64,000 nt of DNA. Source: Candidatus Nitrosopumilus sp. GTDB taxonomy: Archaea; Thermoproteota; Nitrososphaeria; Nitrososphaerales; Nitrosopumilaceae. The notes beneath the pieces were generated by a model, which was not told where the DNA came from, did no database searches, and was given only the letters and a program-made list of their open reading frames with translations. The position numbers and the translations under genes are program-made. Each line of letters starts with the position of its first letter. Positions within the stretch are counted from its first letter, which is position 1. Location: contig JAOTTW010000002.1 in NCBI GenBank assembly GCA_029864235.1, forward strand, positions 1 to 64,000, in the 5' to 3' direction. Of this stretch, positions 50,840 to 59,376 are shown in pieces.

Positions 50840-51157
50840 CTAAGAATTCAGATTCAGTAATGGAAATTTCTTGAGAGTAGATTTTTGATATAATTCAAAC
50901 ACGTCTTTTTCTTCACTACATTTTTTGCAAATACAAATCTGTGAAACTTTTTCAATATCACAATTATCCTGAAATTCACATTGAGGACATCCTGCAGGAC
51001 TTGCACAAATGATACATTGTAACTCTTTTATCTGAGCACATTTTTCATGTTTAACTCCAACTCCTTTTGCCCATAATCCCATTTCATTGATTTCAATTTT
51101 TTCATTACATACAATGCATGTTCCAGAAAATTTCATTGGTATTTTACGCCAGCTCAT
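50840..51157 (-). CDS. Cys-rich zinc-binding-like protein (105 aa)
   Basis: A 105-residue protein with 14 Cys or so in pairs. CIVC near residue 14 is followed by HEKC, then CIICASPAGCPQCEFQDNC and CICKKC, giving possible zinc sites of treble-clef or ribbon type. Its start ATG overlaps the rfcL stop as ATGA, so it is coupled to clamp-loader expression. The C-terminal SEEKDVFELYQKSTLKKFPL could be a protein-binding segment. Function unknown; a DNA-associated role is only suggested by context. Confidence 0.72.
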   Translation of the reverse strand: MSWRKIPMKFSGTCIVCNEKIEINEMGLWAKGVGVKHEKCAQIKELQCIICASPAGCPQCEFQDNCDIEKVSQICICKKCSEEKDVFELYQKSTLKKFPLLNLNS

Positions 51158-52311
51158 TTTAGTAACTCAATCTCTTTTTCAATAATGTCACCAAATGTTT
51201 CCTCTAGTTCAAATTCTAATTTTTTATTTTTTATACAAAATAAAATATATGGAAAACAAATTGTTACAAAAGCACTTGATGACATGTGTAATTTCTTTGC
51301 AATTACTAAAGATAATGCTTTGATTTTTCTTCCATCCCAACGAATTCGATTAAGTAGAGACCAAGATAAATTGTATTGAGTATATCTAATACGATCATCA
51401 TTTTTGTAGAGTGCAAGTAAGATTTCATTTAGATAACGTAGTAGTCTCCAATTTTGTGTCTTCATAATTTTTCCATAAAGAATATCAGCTTCAGAGAGTA
51501 CATTCAAAAGTTTTGCAAGTGTTTGAGTATCTAGATTACTTGTAATAATGCTGGAATAAAACGCATCAATCTTTTGCTTGGGGTCTATTTGCATAGAATA
51601 TAAAACACTTCTTGCTTCATCTAGAGATTTTGCCTTAAAGAATGCATCAATGCCGTTTTCAACATTGATGTTTTCAAAGGATTGATCTGTTTGTGGATTA
51701 AAACCTGTTACAAGTGATTGTGTAAGATTAATCATAGAACGGATATCACCATGAGATTTGTCAATTACTTTGATTAAAGAGCCCGGACTAAGTTTTGCGT
51801 TTTCTTTTTTCAAAATATTTTGGAGGTATACACGTAGGAGTCTTGGAGGAATAGGTTTGAAGTAAATTGTTTTTACAACTTTTTTGATACTTTTCATTTT
51901 ATCAGATAAATCGGAATTTGCTGCAAGTACAATTGGAACAGTAGGTTCTTTTAGAATTTGAATTAGGGCCTCAGCTCCACCATAATCTCCTCTTCCATGA
52001 ATTCCATCTACTTCATCAACAAATATCATTGGTGTTCCTAGAACACTCACATTTCCTAGTACTGGAGAAAGAATTTCATTAATTCTTGATTTACTTCTAA
52101 TATCACTTGCATTAAGTCCGATCATATCATATCTGAATTGTTTTGTAGTAAGATATGCAATTGTTGTCTTGCCAATTCCAGGAGGGCCAACAATAAGAAT
52201 TGGTTTTGTTCCTTTCTTCCATTTTACAAACCATTCAATAATTGTTGCACGAGATTCTTCATTACCAACCATATCAGATATACTTTGAGGTCTATGTTTC
52301 TCTGACCACAT
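51154..52311 (-). CDS. rfcL: Replication factor C large subunit
   Basis: An AAA+ clamp-loader subunit of about 385 residues that helps load PCNA on DNA. It begins MWSEKHRPQSISDMVGNEES, with Walker A LIVGPPGIGKTTIAYLT and Walker B PMIFVDEVDGIHGRG, and sensor region LAANSDLSDKMKSI. ATG at 52311 is preferred to the GTG at 52323 that overlaps the upstream stop. The C-terminus lacks an obvious PCNA-interacting peptide. The small RFC subunit is not in this window. The Cys-rich gene follows by a 4-base overlap. Confidence 0.95.
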   Translation of the reverse strand: MWSEKHRPQSISDMVGNEESRATIIEWFVKWKKGTKPILIVGPPGIGKTTIAYLTTKQFRYDMIGLNASDIRSKSRINEILSPVLGNVSVLGTPMIFVDEVDGIHGRGDYGGAEALIQILKEPTVPIVLAANSDLSDKMKSIKKVVKTIYFKPIPPRLLRVYLQNILKKENAKLSPGSLIKVIDKSHGDIRSMINLTQSLVTGFNPQTDQSFENINVENGIDAFFKAKSLDEARSVLYSMQIDPKQKIDAFYSSIITSNLDTQTLAKLLNVLSEADILYGKIMKTQNWRLLRYLNEILLALYKNDDRIRYTQYNLSWSLLNRIRWDGRKIKALSLVIAKKLHMSSSAFVTICFPYILFCIKNKKLEFELEETFGDIIEKEIELLK

Positions 52312-52319
52312 CAATTTAA

Positions 52320-53435
52320 TCACTTTGGAAGTTTAGATTCAAATTCAGACCATTTGTTTGTTTTTTGTAATTGGTTATACCAATACTGGTTATAATGCTC
52401 AACAGTTAAAAACAAAAATTCTAGAAATTCTTTATAAGAAAAGTCTTCAGGAAGCAATTCAAGTGCTAAACGAGCATCCTGTAAATACAAATTACTCTTT
52501 TCCAGAGTAATTTCAAATCCTTTTTTAACATCATTTGATAATAGTGTATAATATAGTGGCCAAGATGGAATCTTTACAAAACCATTTTTAATGGAGTCTT
52601 CAATTTCGTTTCCACATCCAACACCTTCTGCTGCTCTTGCCATTCCCAAATAGAAAATCTCGCCTAGAGGACGTTCAGCTAGTGCCATATTTCTTCCAGC
52701 AGTTCCCATAACTGCACGATATTTTTTGTAAGACAAGTTCATCTCCTCTTCTGTAATTGTTGTTGGTTTTGATTTTAATTTCTCATCAAGATATTGACCA
52801 ATTCTTGCATCTTTGAATCCTTCTTCAAATTCTTTTAGAACTTTATCACCTCCTTTAGAAATTTTGTCTCGTGCAAGTTTCAAAATGTATGGATTCATTA
52901 GTTTGTAATCGTCGAGATATTCCAAATCTTCATCTTTGTCTACAATTCTATCCATTGGTTCACTAAGGTCAATTGCCAGAATATGTCCCTCCACTATATT
53001 TTGTCTTAGATTAGGATCTTTTCTTCCAGTATATTCTGCAGCACCGTCAAATAATGCATTAAATACAGGAAACGTCATTTTAACAAAGTTAGAATTTAAA
53101 ATACGTAAAACTCTGTCATTTAGAACATCAGGGTTTTCTAATTTTGATCTGATTACATCAATTTCTGATGCTTCTAAGATAATTTCTGTAGAACCAACTT
53201 CATCACCAAATGCTTGTTGTGTTGAGTTTGGAGAAGAGTCAGATTTAATTTCATTGAGTAAACCTTTAACAAATCTTTCAGTAAAATTTGGGAATTCGTT
53301 TTCTGTTTCTTCTTTGTATTTATTAAATAATCTATAACCTTTGGATTTGAATAAACCCTGTTTCATTATTTGCTTTCCAGATTTTGTACTCATCAGAGCC
53401 TCTTTACTAACAACAGATTGATCTTTTCCACTCAC
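52320..53435 (-). CDS. Conserved-looking protein of unknown function (371 aa), rfcL operon
   Basis: A 371-residue soluble, mostly helical and acidic protein, first gene of the operon with rfcL. The N-terminal about 110 residues are charged and likely flexible (STKSGKQIMKQGLFKSKGYR). The C-terminal two thirds are helical, with blocks LARDKISKGGDKVLKEFEEG, YRAVMGTAGRNMALAERPLG and FSYKEFLEFLFLTVEHYNQY. No Walker, helix-turn-helix or zinc motif is seen. Its stop overlaps the GTG that could start rfcL by 4 bases. Context suggests a replication or repair link, but the sequence does not show it. Confidence 0.8.
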   Translation of the reverse strand: MSGKDQSVVSKEALMSTKSGKQIMKQGLFKSKGYRLFNKYKEETENEFPNFTERFVKGLLNEIKSDSSPNSTQQAFGDEVGSTEIILEASEIDVIRSKLENPDVLNDRVLRILNSNFVKMTFPVFNALFDGAAEYTGRKDPNLRQNIVEGHILAIDLSEPMDRIVDKDEDLEYLDDYKLMNPYILKLARDKISKGGDKVLKEFEEGFKDARIGQYLDEKLKSKPTTITEEEMNLSYKKYRAVMGTAGRNMALAERPLGEIFYLGMARAAEGVGCGNEIEDSIKNGFVKIPSWPLYYTLLSNDVKKGFEITLEKSNLYLQDARLALELLPEDFSYKEFLEFLFLTVEHYNQYWYNQLQKTNKWSEFESKLPK

Positions 53436-53521
53436 AAACGATGAGCTAATTTCTAGATATTTATGCTTTCAAATTTTGAAAACATATTTCAATTTAATTA
53501 AGAGTAAAGGAATTACAAGCT

Positions 53522-54319
53522 ATGGAAGTAATTGAAATATTACGTGAAGTATCAAAAAGGATTTATGAAAATGTAAAAGATTTGGGGGGAACAGAAAATG
53601 CAGCTGGTAATTTTGGTAGAGGGGCAGGAGGAGATATTTCACGAAATATCGATATTATTGCTGAAAAAACGGTTTTAGATTATCTTAAGGAAATTAATTT
53701 TGAATGCATTGTATTGGGGGAGGAATGTGGTAGAGTGGAATTATCTAAAAAACCAAAAGGATTTATTATAATGGATGCAATTGATGGTTCTGCAAATGCT
53801 GTAAGAGGTGTACCATTTTTTTGTAGTTCCCTTGCATTTGCAACTGAAAATAGGCTTAGTGCCATAACAGATGGTGTGATAACTAATCTTTCAAATGGAG
53901 AAATGTACTGGGCAACAAAAGATAAAGGGGCATTTTTGAATGAGTCAAGAATTCAAGTTCATAATAAAGACCCAATTTACAAAATAGTTGGAATAAACAC
54001 ATCAGGTGCTTCCACTAATTTGATGAAAAAGCTTAACCCAATTTTTAAACAACATAATCACACTAGACATTTTGGAGCAAATGCATTAGAAATGGCTCTG
54101 TTTGCGAGTGGACTCCTGGATATTTTTATTGATTTGAGAAATAAAATCAGAGTACAAGACATTGCAGCAGGGTATTTGATTGTTAAAGAAGCTGGAGGAT
54201 TACTCGTTGATTCAGATTTGAATCCGCTTGATACAAACCTTAGCTATGAAACACGAATATCATTTATTGCAGCTGCAAATAAAAAAATTTTAGATGAAAT
54301 AATTTTACTGATGAAATGA
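53522..54319 (+). CDS. suhB: Inositol monophosphatase / fructose-1,6-bisphosphatase family protein
   Basis: A 265-residue Mg2+-dependent sugar phosphatase. It has the early metal site segment ISRNIDIIAEKTVLDYL, ILGEECGR (metal Glu pair), the signature MDAIDGSANAVRGVPFFCSS and the substrate-side VQDIAAGYLIVKEAGG. Archaeal relatives hydrolyse inositol phosphate or fructose 1,6-bisphosphate; the sequence does not decide. A role in gluconeogenesis would fit the enolase and pentose phosphate genes here. ATG at 53522, transcribed alone. Confidence 0.9.
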   Translation: MEVIEILREVSKRIYENVKDLGGTENAAGNFGRGAGGDISRNIDIIAEKTVLDYLKEINFECIVLGEECGRVELSKKPKGFIIMDAIDGSANAVRGVPFFCSSLAFATENRLSAITDGVITNLSNGEMYWATKDKGAFLNESRIQVHNKDPIYKIVGINTSGASTNLMKKLNPIFKQHNHTRHFGANALEMALFASGLLDIFIDLRNKIRVQDIAAGYLIVKEAGGLLVDSDLNPLDTNLSYETRISFIAAANKKILDEIILLMK

Positions 54320-54365
54320 CTTAATTTTTTGATGAAATTTAGTTTGAGACAAAAGTGTTGTTAAT

Positions 54366-55205
54366 TTATCCATAAGATTCATACTTAATCTCATAGCTTC
54401 CATCTGGATGTTTTTCATCCTTAGTAACAAATCCTTTAGGTGCCAAGTTCTCTATAACACCATCTATAAGGCCTTGATAACCACAAATGTAGATTTTTGA
54501 ATTGGCAGGAGTTACTTCCTCTCCAACAAGTTCATCGATAGGAGAGATACCTTGTTTATTTGGTTTAAACCAAGATTCAACTCGTCCAACATGACCATTC
54601 CATGATCTGTTAAAGAATTCTTTAGGTCTACTAATTGCAGGACCATATATGAAATTCCATTGATCTTTACCTCTTTCAATACTTTCATCTTGAAGATCAG
54701 TAAAAAGACGTTTATAACTTAATTCATCTACATAACTTGCTCCATGCAGAACAACAACCTGACGTTTGTCTCCTGTATCATGTAGATGTTTTGCATATGC
54801 AACAAATGGTGCTATCCCAGTACCACCTCCAACACAGATGATTCTTCTCATATCAGGTTGTCCATTCGGTAATTTATTATCAATTAATAATTCTTGACCT
54901 GTTGGTGCCCCCAAGGAAACTTCATCACCTTCATTTGCATAAAACAATTCAGTGGTAACTCTACCTGGTAACGGTTTTCTAACCCATCTAATTACAAATT
55001 CAAAATAATCTCTATTTTCTGGATGTGATGCAATTGAATATGCACGTCTGACGATTTTTTGTTCTGAAGGAATAGGCACACCTATTGTTAGAAATTGACC
55101 TGTTTTGTATTCAGGCATACCAGTTTCAGGCACTATTCTGATTATAACAAGATCCTCCCTTAACAATTCCATGTATACGATCTTGGCTTTGGTTTCTGAA
55201 ACCAT
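54366..55205 (-). CDS. Ferredoxin-NADP reductase-like flavoprotein
   Basis: A 279-residue FAD/NAD(P)H oxidoreductase. FAD binding is in KIVRRAYSIASHPENRDYFE (R-x-Y-S). The FAD/NADP domain continues with CVGGGTGIAPFVAYAKHLHD and the C-terminal YICGYQGLIDGVIENLAPKG. Length and the motif set suit ferredoxin/flavodoxin-NADP+ reductases. No ferredoxin domain is fused. It could link reduced ferredoxin and NADPH in this autotroph. Confidence 0.9.
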   Translation of the reverse strand: MVSETKAKIVYMELLREDLVIIRIVPETGMPEYKTGQFLTIGVPIPSEQKIVRRAYSIASHPENRDYFEFVIRWVRKPLPGRVTTELFYANEGDEVSLGAPTGQELLIDNKLPNGQPDMRRIICVGGGTGIAPFVAYAKHLHDTGDKRQVVVLHGASYVDELSYKRLFTDLQDESIERGKDQWNFIYGPAISRPKEFFNRSWNGHVGRVESWFKPNKQGISPIDELVGEEVTPANSKIYICGYQGLIDGVIENLAPKGFVTKDEKHPDGSYEIKYESYG

Positions 55206-55405
55206 ACAAAATAGCTTGTTAAACTTTGGATAAATGTATTTCTCTGGTATTTTTTATAAAAATCAGAATTTTTATCATAGTTCTAACCAAGATTCTCAAA
55301 ATTATGGAAATTTCCAATGGAAATTGATTTTTTTTATTAGTACTATTTTTGTCATCAGTATAACAGAAGCTTTTAATTTTTATATTCAATACTATGACGT
55401 AAATT

Positions 55406-55570
55406 GTGGCTAGATTAAGATGTAATGATTATGGTTTTGAATGCCAATTCGTAGCTGAAGGCGAAATTGAAGCAGTCATTGAAGAATTCGGTAAACATAC
55501 TGAAGATGAGCATGGAATAGATTATTCCAAAGAAGCTTTAATGCAGTTTATCTTGAGAAAGCAAAGTTAA
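55406..55570 (+). CDS. DUF1059 family small protein (54 aa)
   Basis: GTG at 55406 to TAA at 55570 encodes 54 residues. The first part LRCNDYGFECQFVAEGEIEA matches DUF1059 (C-x-D-x-G-x2-C), followed by FGKHTEDEHGIDYSKEAL with the conserved H-x6-HG region. A TTTTTATATT box lies about 25-35 bases upstream. The family is small and of unknown function, often near stress genes. Confidence 0.85.
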   Translation: MARLRCNDYGFECQFVAEGEIEAVIEEFGKHTEDEHGIDYSKEALMQFILRKQS

Positions 55571-55597
55571 TTTACAAAAAGTTAATTTTTTAAAATT

Positions 55598-56668
55598 TTA
55601 GATTCTTTTCATAGATATTGATAATACAGGGACTTCTTTTGAAATAATTTTTTCAACTGCTGGAACAATACCAGATCTTGTTTTAACATTTTCTTCATAA
55701 ATCTCTGCTACTTGATCTCGAAATAACAATTTAATTCCAGGTAATGCAGTAATTCCTTCATCAACGGTTCTAGGATCTGAAATATCTAAAATCAAAGTTC
55801 CCTTTTTCTTTTCTTCCATTACTAATTTGATTCGATCATAAGTGATCAAAAAGTAATCAGCAGTAGTTGCAACAATAATAATATCAAATTTATCAAATCC
55901 TGCCAAAACATCTTCAAAAGCAATATGTTTTCCTCCAAGAATTTCGGAGAAATTTGTGGCACGCTCAATTGTTCTGCTAGTTACTTCAAATGGAATTTGT
56001 TTCTTGTTTAGAGTTTTTGCAACCATTGCCGCAGATTCTCCTGTACCTATTAGTAATACTTTCTTTTTTGCATCAAGACCTGTTTTCTCATCAACGAGTC
56101 TAATAGCTACATCACCTAATGATAATACATCCTTGCTAATTTCAGTTGTATTTCTAATGGATGTTGCAAGTCTGATTACACTTTCAAACAATTTATTGAG
56201 GATTTTTCCTGAGAATCCTGCTTGTTTTGCATTGGCAAGTGAGTTCTTTATTTCATCAAATATCTCTGTTGATCCAACTATAACAGAATCAAGACCACAA
56301 GCTAATCTTAACAAATGAAGATAAACATCATCATCTTTATAGACTTCCAGGGTTTGATCAAAGTGATCAACGTCATTTGGTTCCAAAGTAGAGTGCTTTT
56401 CCCATGTTTCTTTTATTTTGTTTAATATGAGACCTTTTCCTTCAGCTCTTCTTGCATCTGGACTATCTTCAGTTTCAACATTACTTACTGTAAAAATCTC
56501 AACTCTACTTGCAGTTTGAATTATTATACATTCATCAACACCTGAAATGCTTTTGAAAGATTCACATGCAGCATTAACATCCTTAAATGCAAATCTAGCA
56601 AGTGCATGTAGTGGAATGTTTTTGAAAGTCACTCTTGCATTTAAAACATCAAATTTTATTTCACTCAC
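55598..56668 (-). CDS. hemA: Glutamyl-tRNA reductase-like protein lacking the catalytic Cys
   Basis: A 356-residue HemA homologue, starting at GTG 56668. The NADPH domain is clear (VLLIGTGESAAMVAKTLNKK, DIIIVATTADYFL), as is YLHLLRLACGLDSVIVG with the conserved His. In the catalytic block, where HemA proteins have S/T-C-N-R-x-E, this protein reads QTASRVEIFT: Cys is replaced by Ala while Arg and Glu remain. The later GExQIxxQ motif reads GSTEIFDEI. It lies 11 bases after an Ala-rich coiled-coil gene. It may be a functional variant or a non-catalytic paralog. Confidence 0.82.
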   Translation of the reverse strand: MSEIKFDVLNARVTFKNIPLHALARFAFKDVNAACESFKSISGVDECIIIQTASRVEIFTVSNVETEDSPDARRAEGKGLILNKIKETWEKHSTLEPNDVDHFDQTLEVYKDDDVYLHLLRLACGLDSVIVGSTEIFDEIKNSLANAKQAGFSGKILNKLFESVIRLATSIRNTTEISKDVLSLGDVAIRLVDEKTGLDAKKKVLLIGTGESAAMVAKTLNKKQIPFEVTSRTIERATNFSEILGGKHIAFEDVLAGFDKFDIIIVATTADYFLITYDRIKLVMEEKKKGTLILDISDPRTVDEGITALPGIKLLFRDQVAEIYEENVKTRSGIVPAVEKIISKEVPVLSISMKRI

Positions 56669-56679
56669 TATATCACCAT

Positions 56680-57417
56680 CTATTTCTTGATTTTACTTCG
56701 TCCACCTTTAGCTGTTCGGAAAACATTCATTCCAAGATAAAAGTTTTCATGTAATGATTCTAAATATGCAAGTTCATGTTTGGCATCTGCAACTTCTTTT
56801 TCAGATGATTCAGGATTTTTTTGTATCCTTGCAAGTTTTTGTCTTGTTTCTTCTAGTAAATTACCAATTCCAGATTCATAATTTGAAACACCACCATATT
56901 CTGGACTCAGAACATGTTCTGGATTATATGAAGGAGTATTGTCGATAGGAACCTCTGCTTTCCTTGTAAGTTGTTCTTGTTGTTCTGGTGACAGAACTGG
57001 AACAATAAATCGATCTTTTTTGTGTAAGAAAAATTCGGGCTCACCCATATCTCTTCTAAAAATTACTTCACTATCTCTTTTGAAAGTGTAATCATTTGCT
57101 TTTGCAGTTTCAGCTTTAACTTCGTCAGCAATTGCTTTGTATTCTGCTTCTGCTGCTTTTTCTGCTATGGATTTTAGTTCCTCAGCTTTGGCTATTGCCG
57201 CCTTTGCTGCAGCTTCAGCTTCAGCTGCTGCCTTTGATGCAATTTCAGCTGCTTCAGCTGCTGAAATTGCCTCTGTTTTAGTATCGGTTTCCTGAGTTTT
57301 ATCAGATTTGGCCTTTGGTTCAGCCTCGATTGTTTTTTCAACAGTTTCTTGTACTGAAGCTGAATCTACTACTGGTTTTTCTTTTACCTCAGATTCTTTC
57401 TTCTCTTCAGACATCAA
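56680..57417 (-). CDS. Ala/Glu-rich coiled-coil protein (245 aa)
   Basis: A 245-residue acidic protein. The first about 50 residues are charged and disordered. Residues about 50-105 form an Ala/Glu/Lys helix or coiled coil (EAAEIASKAAAEAEAAAKAA). Residues about 108-185 form a globular part with VIFRRDMGEPEFFLHKKDRF and VLSPEQQEQLTRK. A C-terminal helical end with FYLGMNVFRTAKGGRSKIKK follows. No family is recognised. It is cotranscribed with the HemA-like gene, 11 bases apart. Confidence 0.7.
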   Translation of the reverse strand: MMSEEKKESEVKEKPVVDSASVQETVEKTIEAEPKAKSDKTQETDTKTEAISAAEAAEIASKAAAEAEAAAKAAIAKAEELKSIAEKAAEAEYKAIADEVKAETAKANDYTFKRDSEVIFRRDMGEPEFFLHKKDRFIVPVLSPEQQEQLTRKAEVPIDNTPSYNPEHVLSPEYGGVSNYESGIGNLLEETRQKLARIQKNPESSEKEVADAKHELAYLESLHENFYLGMNVFRTAKGGRSKIKK

Positions 57418-57617
57418 ATTTTACTTAGATTGCCTGAATTTTAATATTCTTGTAAGGAGTAGAATTCCCAAATTTCATAGGAAGACATTATAAAAAAAGT
57501 CACCTAATGAATCGAGATTATTTAATTAATAATAATCAGTGTAAAATTGTATGAGAACAAACATGAATTTACTGATCGCAAAAAAACAGAGTTATTGATT
57601 GAATTAAAGAAGAAAGG

Positions 57618-57692
57618 CGCCCTCGGCGGGATTTGAACACGCGTCTCAGCCGTGACAGGGCCGAATTCTAGACCGGGCTATACTACAAGGGC
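57618..57692 (-). tRNA. tRNA-Asp(GTC) with two stem mismatches
   Basis: The minus strand folds with acceptor GCCCTTG/CGAGGGC, discriminator G (as in tRNA-Asp), and anticodon stem CGGCC/GGCTG with loop CTGTCAC (anticodon GTC). The T-stem GCGTG/CCCGC has a T-C mismatch at 52-62. The D-stem GTAT/GAAT has an A-A mismatch at 12-23. The rest is normal, with T-loop TTCAAAT. No intron. Confidence 0.88.
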
Positions 57693-57789
57693 ACGGATTT
57701 TTTGATACAAATCGCCAGATTAAAAGTTTCTGCCAATTCAAAAAATTTTCTAAAAGACTAAATTATACACGTCAAGCATTTTTTATGAG

Positions 57790-57863
57790 GGGTCTATGGC
57801 GCAGCCAGGTAGCGCACCGGACTTTTAATCCGGTTGTCGTGGGTCCGAATCCCACTAGACCCG
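57790..57863 (+). tRNA. tRNA-Lys(TTT)
   Basis: Acceptor GGGTCTA/TAGACCC with discriminator G, D-stem GCGC/GCGC, anticodon stem CCGGA/TCCGG with loop CTTTTAA (anticodon TTT), and T-stem GTGGG/CCCAC. The T-loop reads TCCGAAT, so position 55, nearly always U, is C. CCA is not encoded. Confidence 0.93.
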
Positions 57864-57866
57864 CTC

Positions 57867-59330
57867 TTATTTGATAATGAATTGTACTTTATTTGATAAA
57901 TTTTCAAACGCTTTGATAATGTCGTTTTGTCGTTTTGTTGTGGTTATTCTATAGGAATTAATTTTTTTTATTCTGTCATTAATCATTCTTTTTTGTTCTT
58001 CATATCCTGAAGAACCAAATGATTTTCTCTCTTTAAGCGAGGATGTAATTGTAGTATTTTGAATAATACTTTGAATTAATTTGGGTTCGATTTTTGTTCC
58101 TTTGATAACTTTAGAAATTTCTTCAATGTTAATCTTGTTTAGTGGTTTTTTAGATTCATGTGCAATCTGAACAAGACTGCCAGCAATTTTGTGAGTAGTT
58201 CTAAACGGAATTCCTTTTTTAACCAGATTTTCTGCAATATCTAATGCTATTAAATAACTAGACTCGGTTGCTTTTTTCATTTGCTTTTCATTAACGCGTA
58301 ATGTCAAAAGAATTGATTTAATAATTAATAGTGCACTAATTGAGATTTTTGAGGTAGACCAAATTGATGATTTTATTTGTTGTAAATCACGACCATAGCC
58401 TGAAGCTAATCCTTTGATTGTAGTTAAAATAGCAGTAAGATTTCCAATAATTTCTGCTGTTTTTCCTCTAGTTAATTCTAAAATATCTGGATTTTTCTTT
58501 TGAGGCATTACACTTGATGGGGAAGTAAATTCGTCTGCCAATTCAATAAATGAAAATTCTGATGTTGACCATATTACAAAGTCTTCTGCAATCTTACTTA
58601 GGTTTGTCATCAGTATTGCAATCATTGATACATATTCTGCAACAAAATCACGGCTGCTTGTAGCATCAAGAGAATTCTCAACGATTCCATCAAACCCCAA
58701 CATAGATGCAGTGCTATGTCTATCAATTGGAATGCTTGTACCCCCAACAGGTCCTGCACCTAGCGGACTTTCATTTACATGCACAAATGTTGTGTAAAGA
58801 CGGTCAAGATCTCTGAATAAAACATCTGCATGTGCAATCAAATAATGTGAAAAGACACCTACTTGAGCTTGTTGTAAGTGAGTGTAAAGTGGCATTATCG
58901 TTTTTTGATGATTCTTGGCTAAAGAAACAAAAGCCTCTATTGTATCAAGTAGACAATTACATAAAATATTGATATCGTCACGAATTTTCATACGAATATC
59001 AAGAACAACTTGATCATTTCGTGAACGTGCAGTATGCATTTTTCCACCACTTACCATTCCTGCCTTTTTGATCACTAGAGTTTCAATCAGCTCATGAATG
59101 TCTTCAGCACTGGATAATGTATCAAATTTTTCATTTTTTAACTCTTCTAATGAGTATAAAATTTTTTTTACATCGTTTTTTGTAATGATTTTATTCTCAT
59201 ATAACATCAATACATGAGCTTGACTTCCAAGGATATCATAAAGTGCAATTTCAGAATCATCATTAATTGAAGAGACATAGTCCAATGTAATATCACTCAA
59301 ATCATTTACAAGACGTGAACGATACATCAT
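57867..59330 (-). CDS. argH: Argininosuccinate lyase
   Basis: A 487-residue aspartase/fumarase superfamily enzyme, last step of arginine synthesis. It has the catalytic and signature regions AGKMHTARSRNDQVVLDIRM-like (GGKMHTARSRNDQVVLDIRM), MPLYTHLQQAQVGVFSHYLI and the SPSSVMPQKKNPDILELTRG family signature. Some archaeal lines lack argH next to argG; the synthetase gene is not in this window. It is divergent from the MIP18-family gene at 59377. Confidence 0.97.
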   Translation of the reverse strand: MMYRSRLVNDLSDITLDYVSSINDDSEIALYDILGSQAHVLMLYENKIITKNDVKKILYSLEELKNEKFDTLSSAEDIHELIETLVIKKAGMVSGGKMHTARSRNDQVVLDIRMKIRDDINILCNCLLDTIEAFVSLAKNHQKTIMPLYTHLQQAQVGVFSHYLIAHADVLFRDLDRLYTTFVHVNESPLGAGPVGGTSIPIDRHSTASMLGFDGIVENSLDATSSRDFVAEYVSMIAILMTNLSKIAEDFVIWSTSEFSFIELADEFTSPSSVMPQKKNPDILELTRGKTAEIIGNLTAILTTIKGLASGYGRDLQQIKSSIWSTSKISISALLIIKSILLTLRVNEKQMKKATESSYLIALDIAENLVKKGIPFRTTHKIAGSLVQIAHESKKPLNKINIEEISKVIKGTKIEPKLIQSIIQNTTITSSLKERKSFGSSGYEEQKRMINDRIKKINSYRITTTKRQNDIIKAFENLSNKVQFIIK

Positions 59331-59376
59331 CTATGGTTCTAGAATGGTTATATATAGCATCAACGCTTTTTTTGTC

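Noticed and set aside
55206-55405. Small RNA between the ferredoxin reductase and DUF1059 genes
   Set aside because: The 200 bases are AT-rich with one 10-bp palindrome (GGAAATTTCC) and a TATA box; no stable structured element could be supported.
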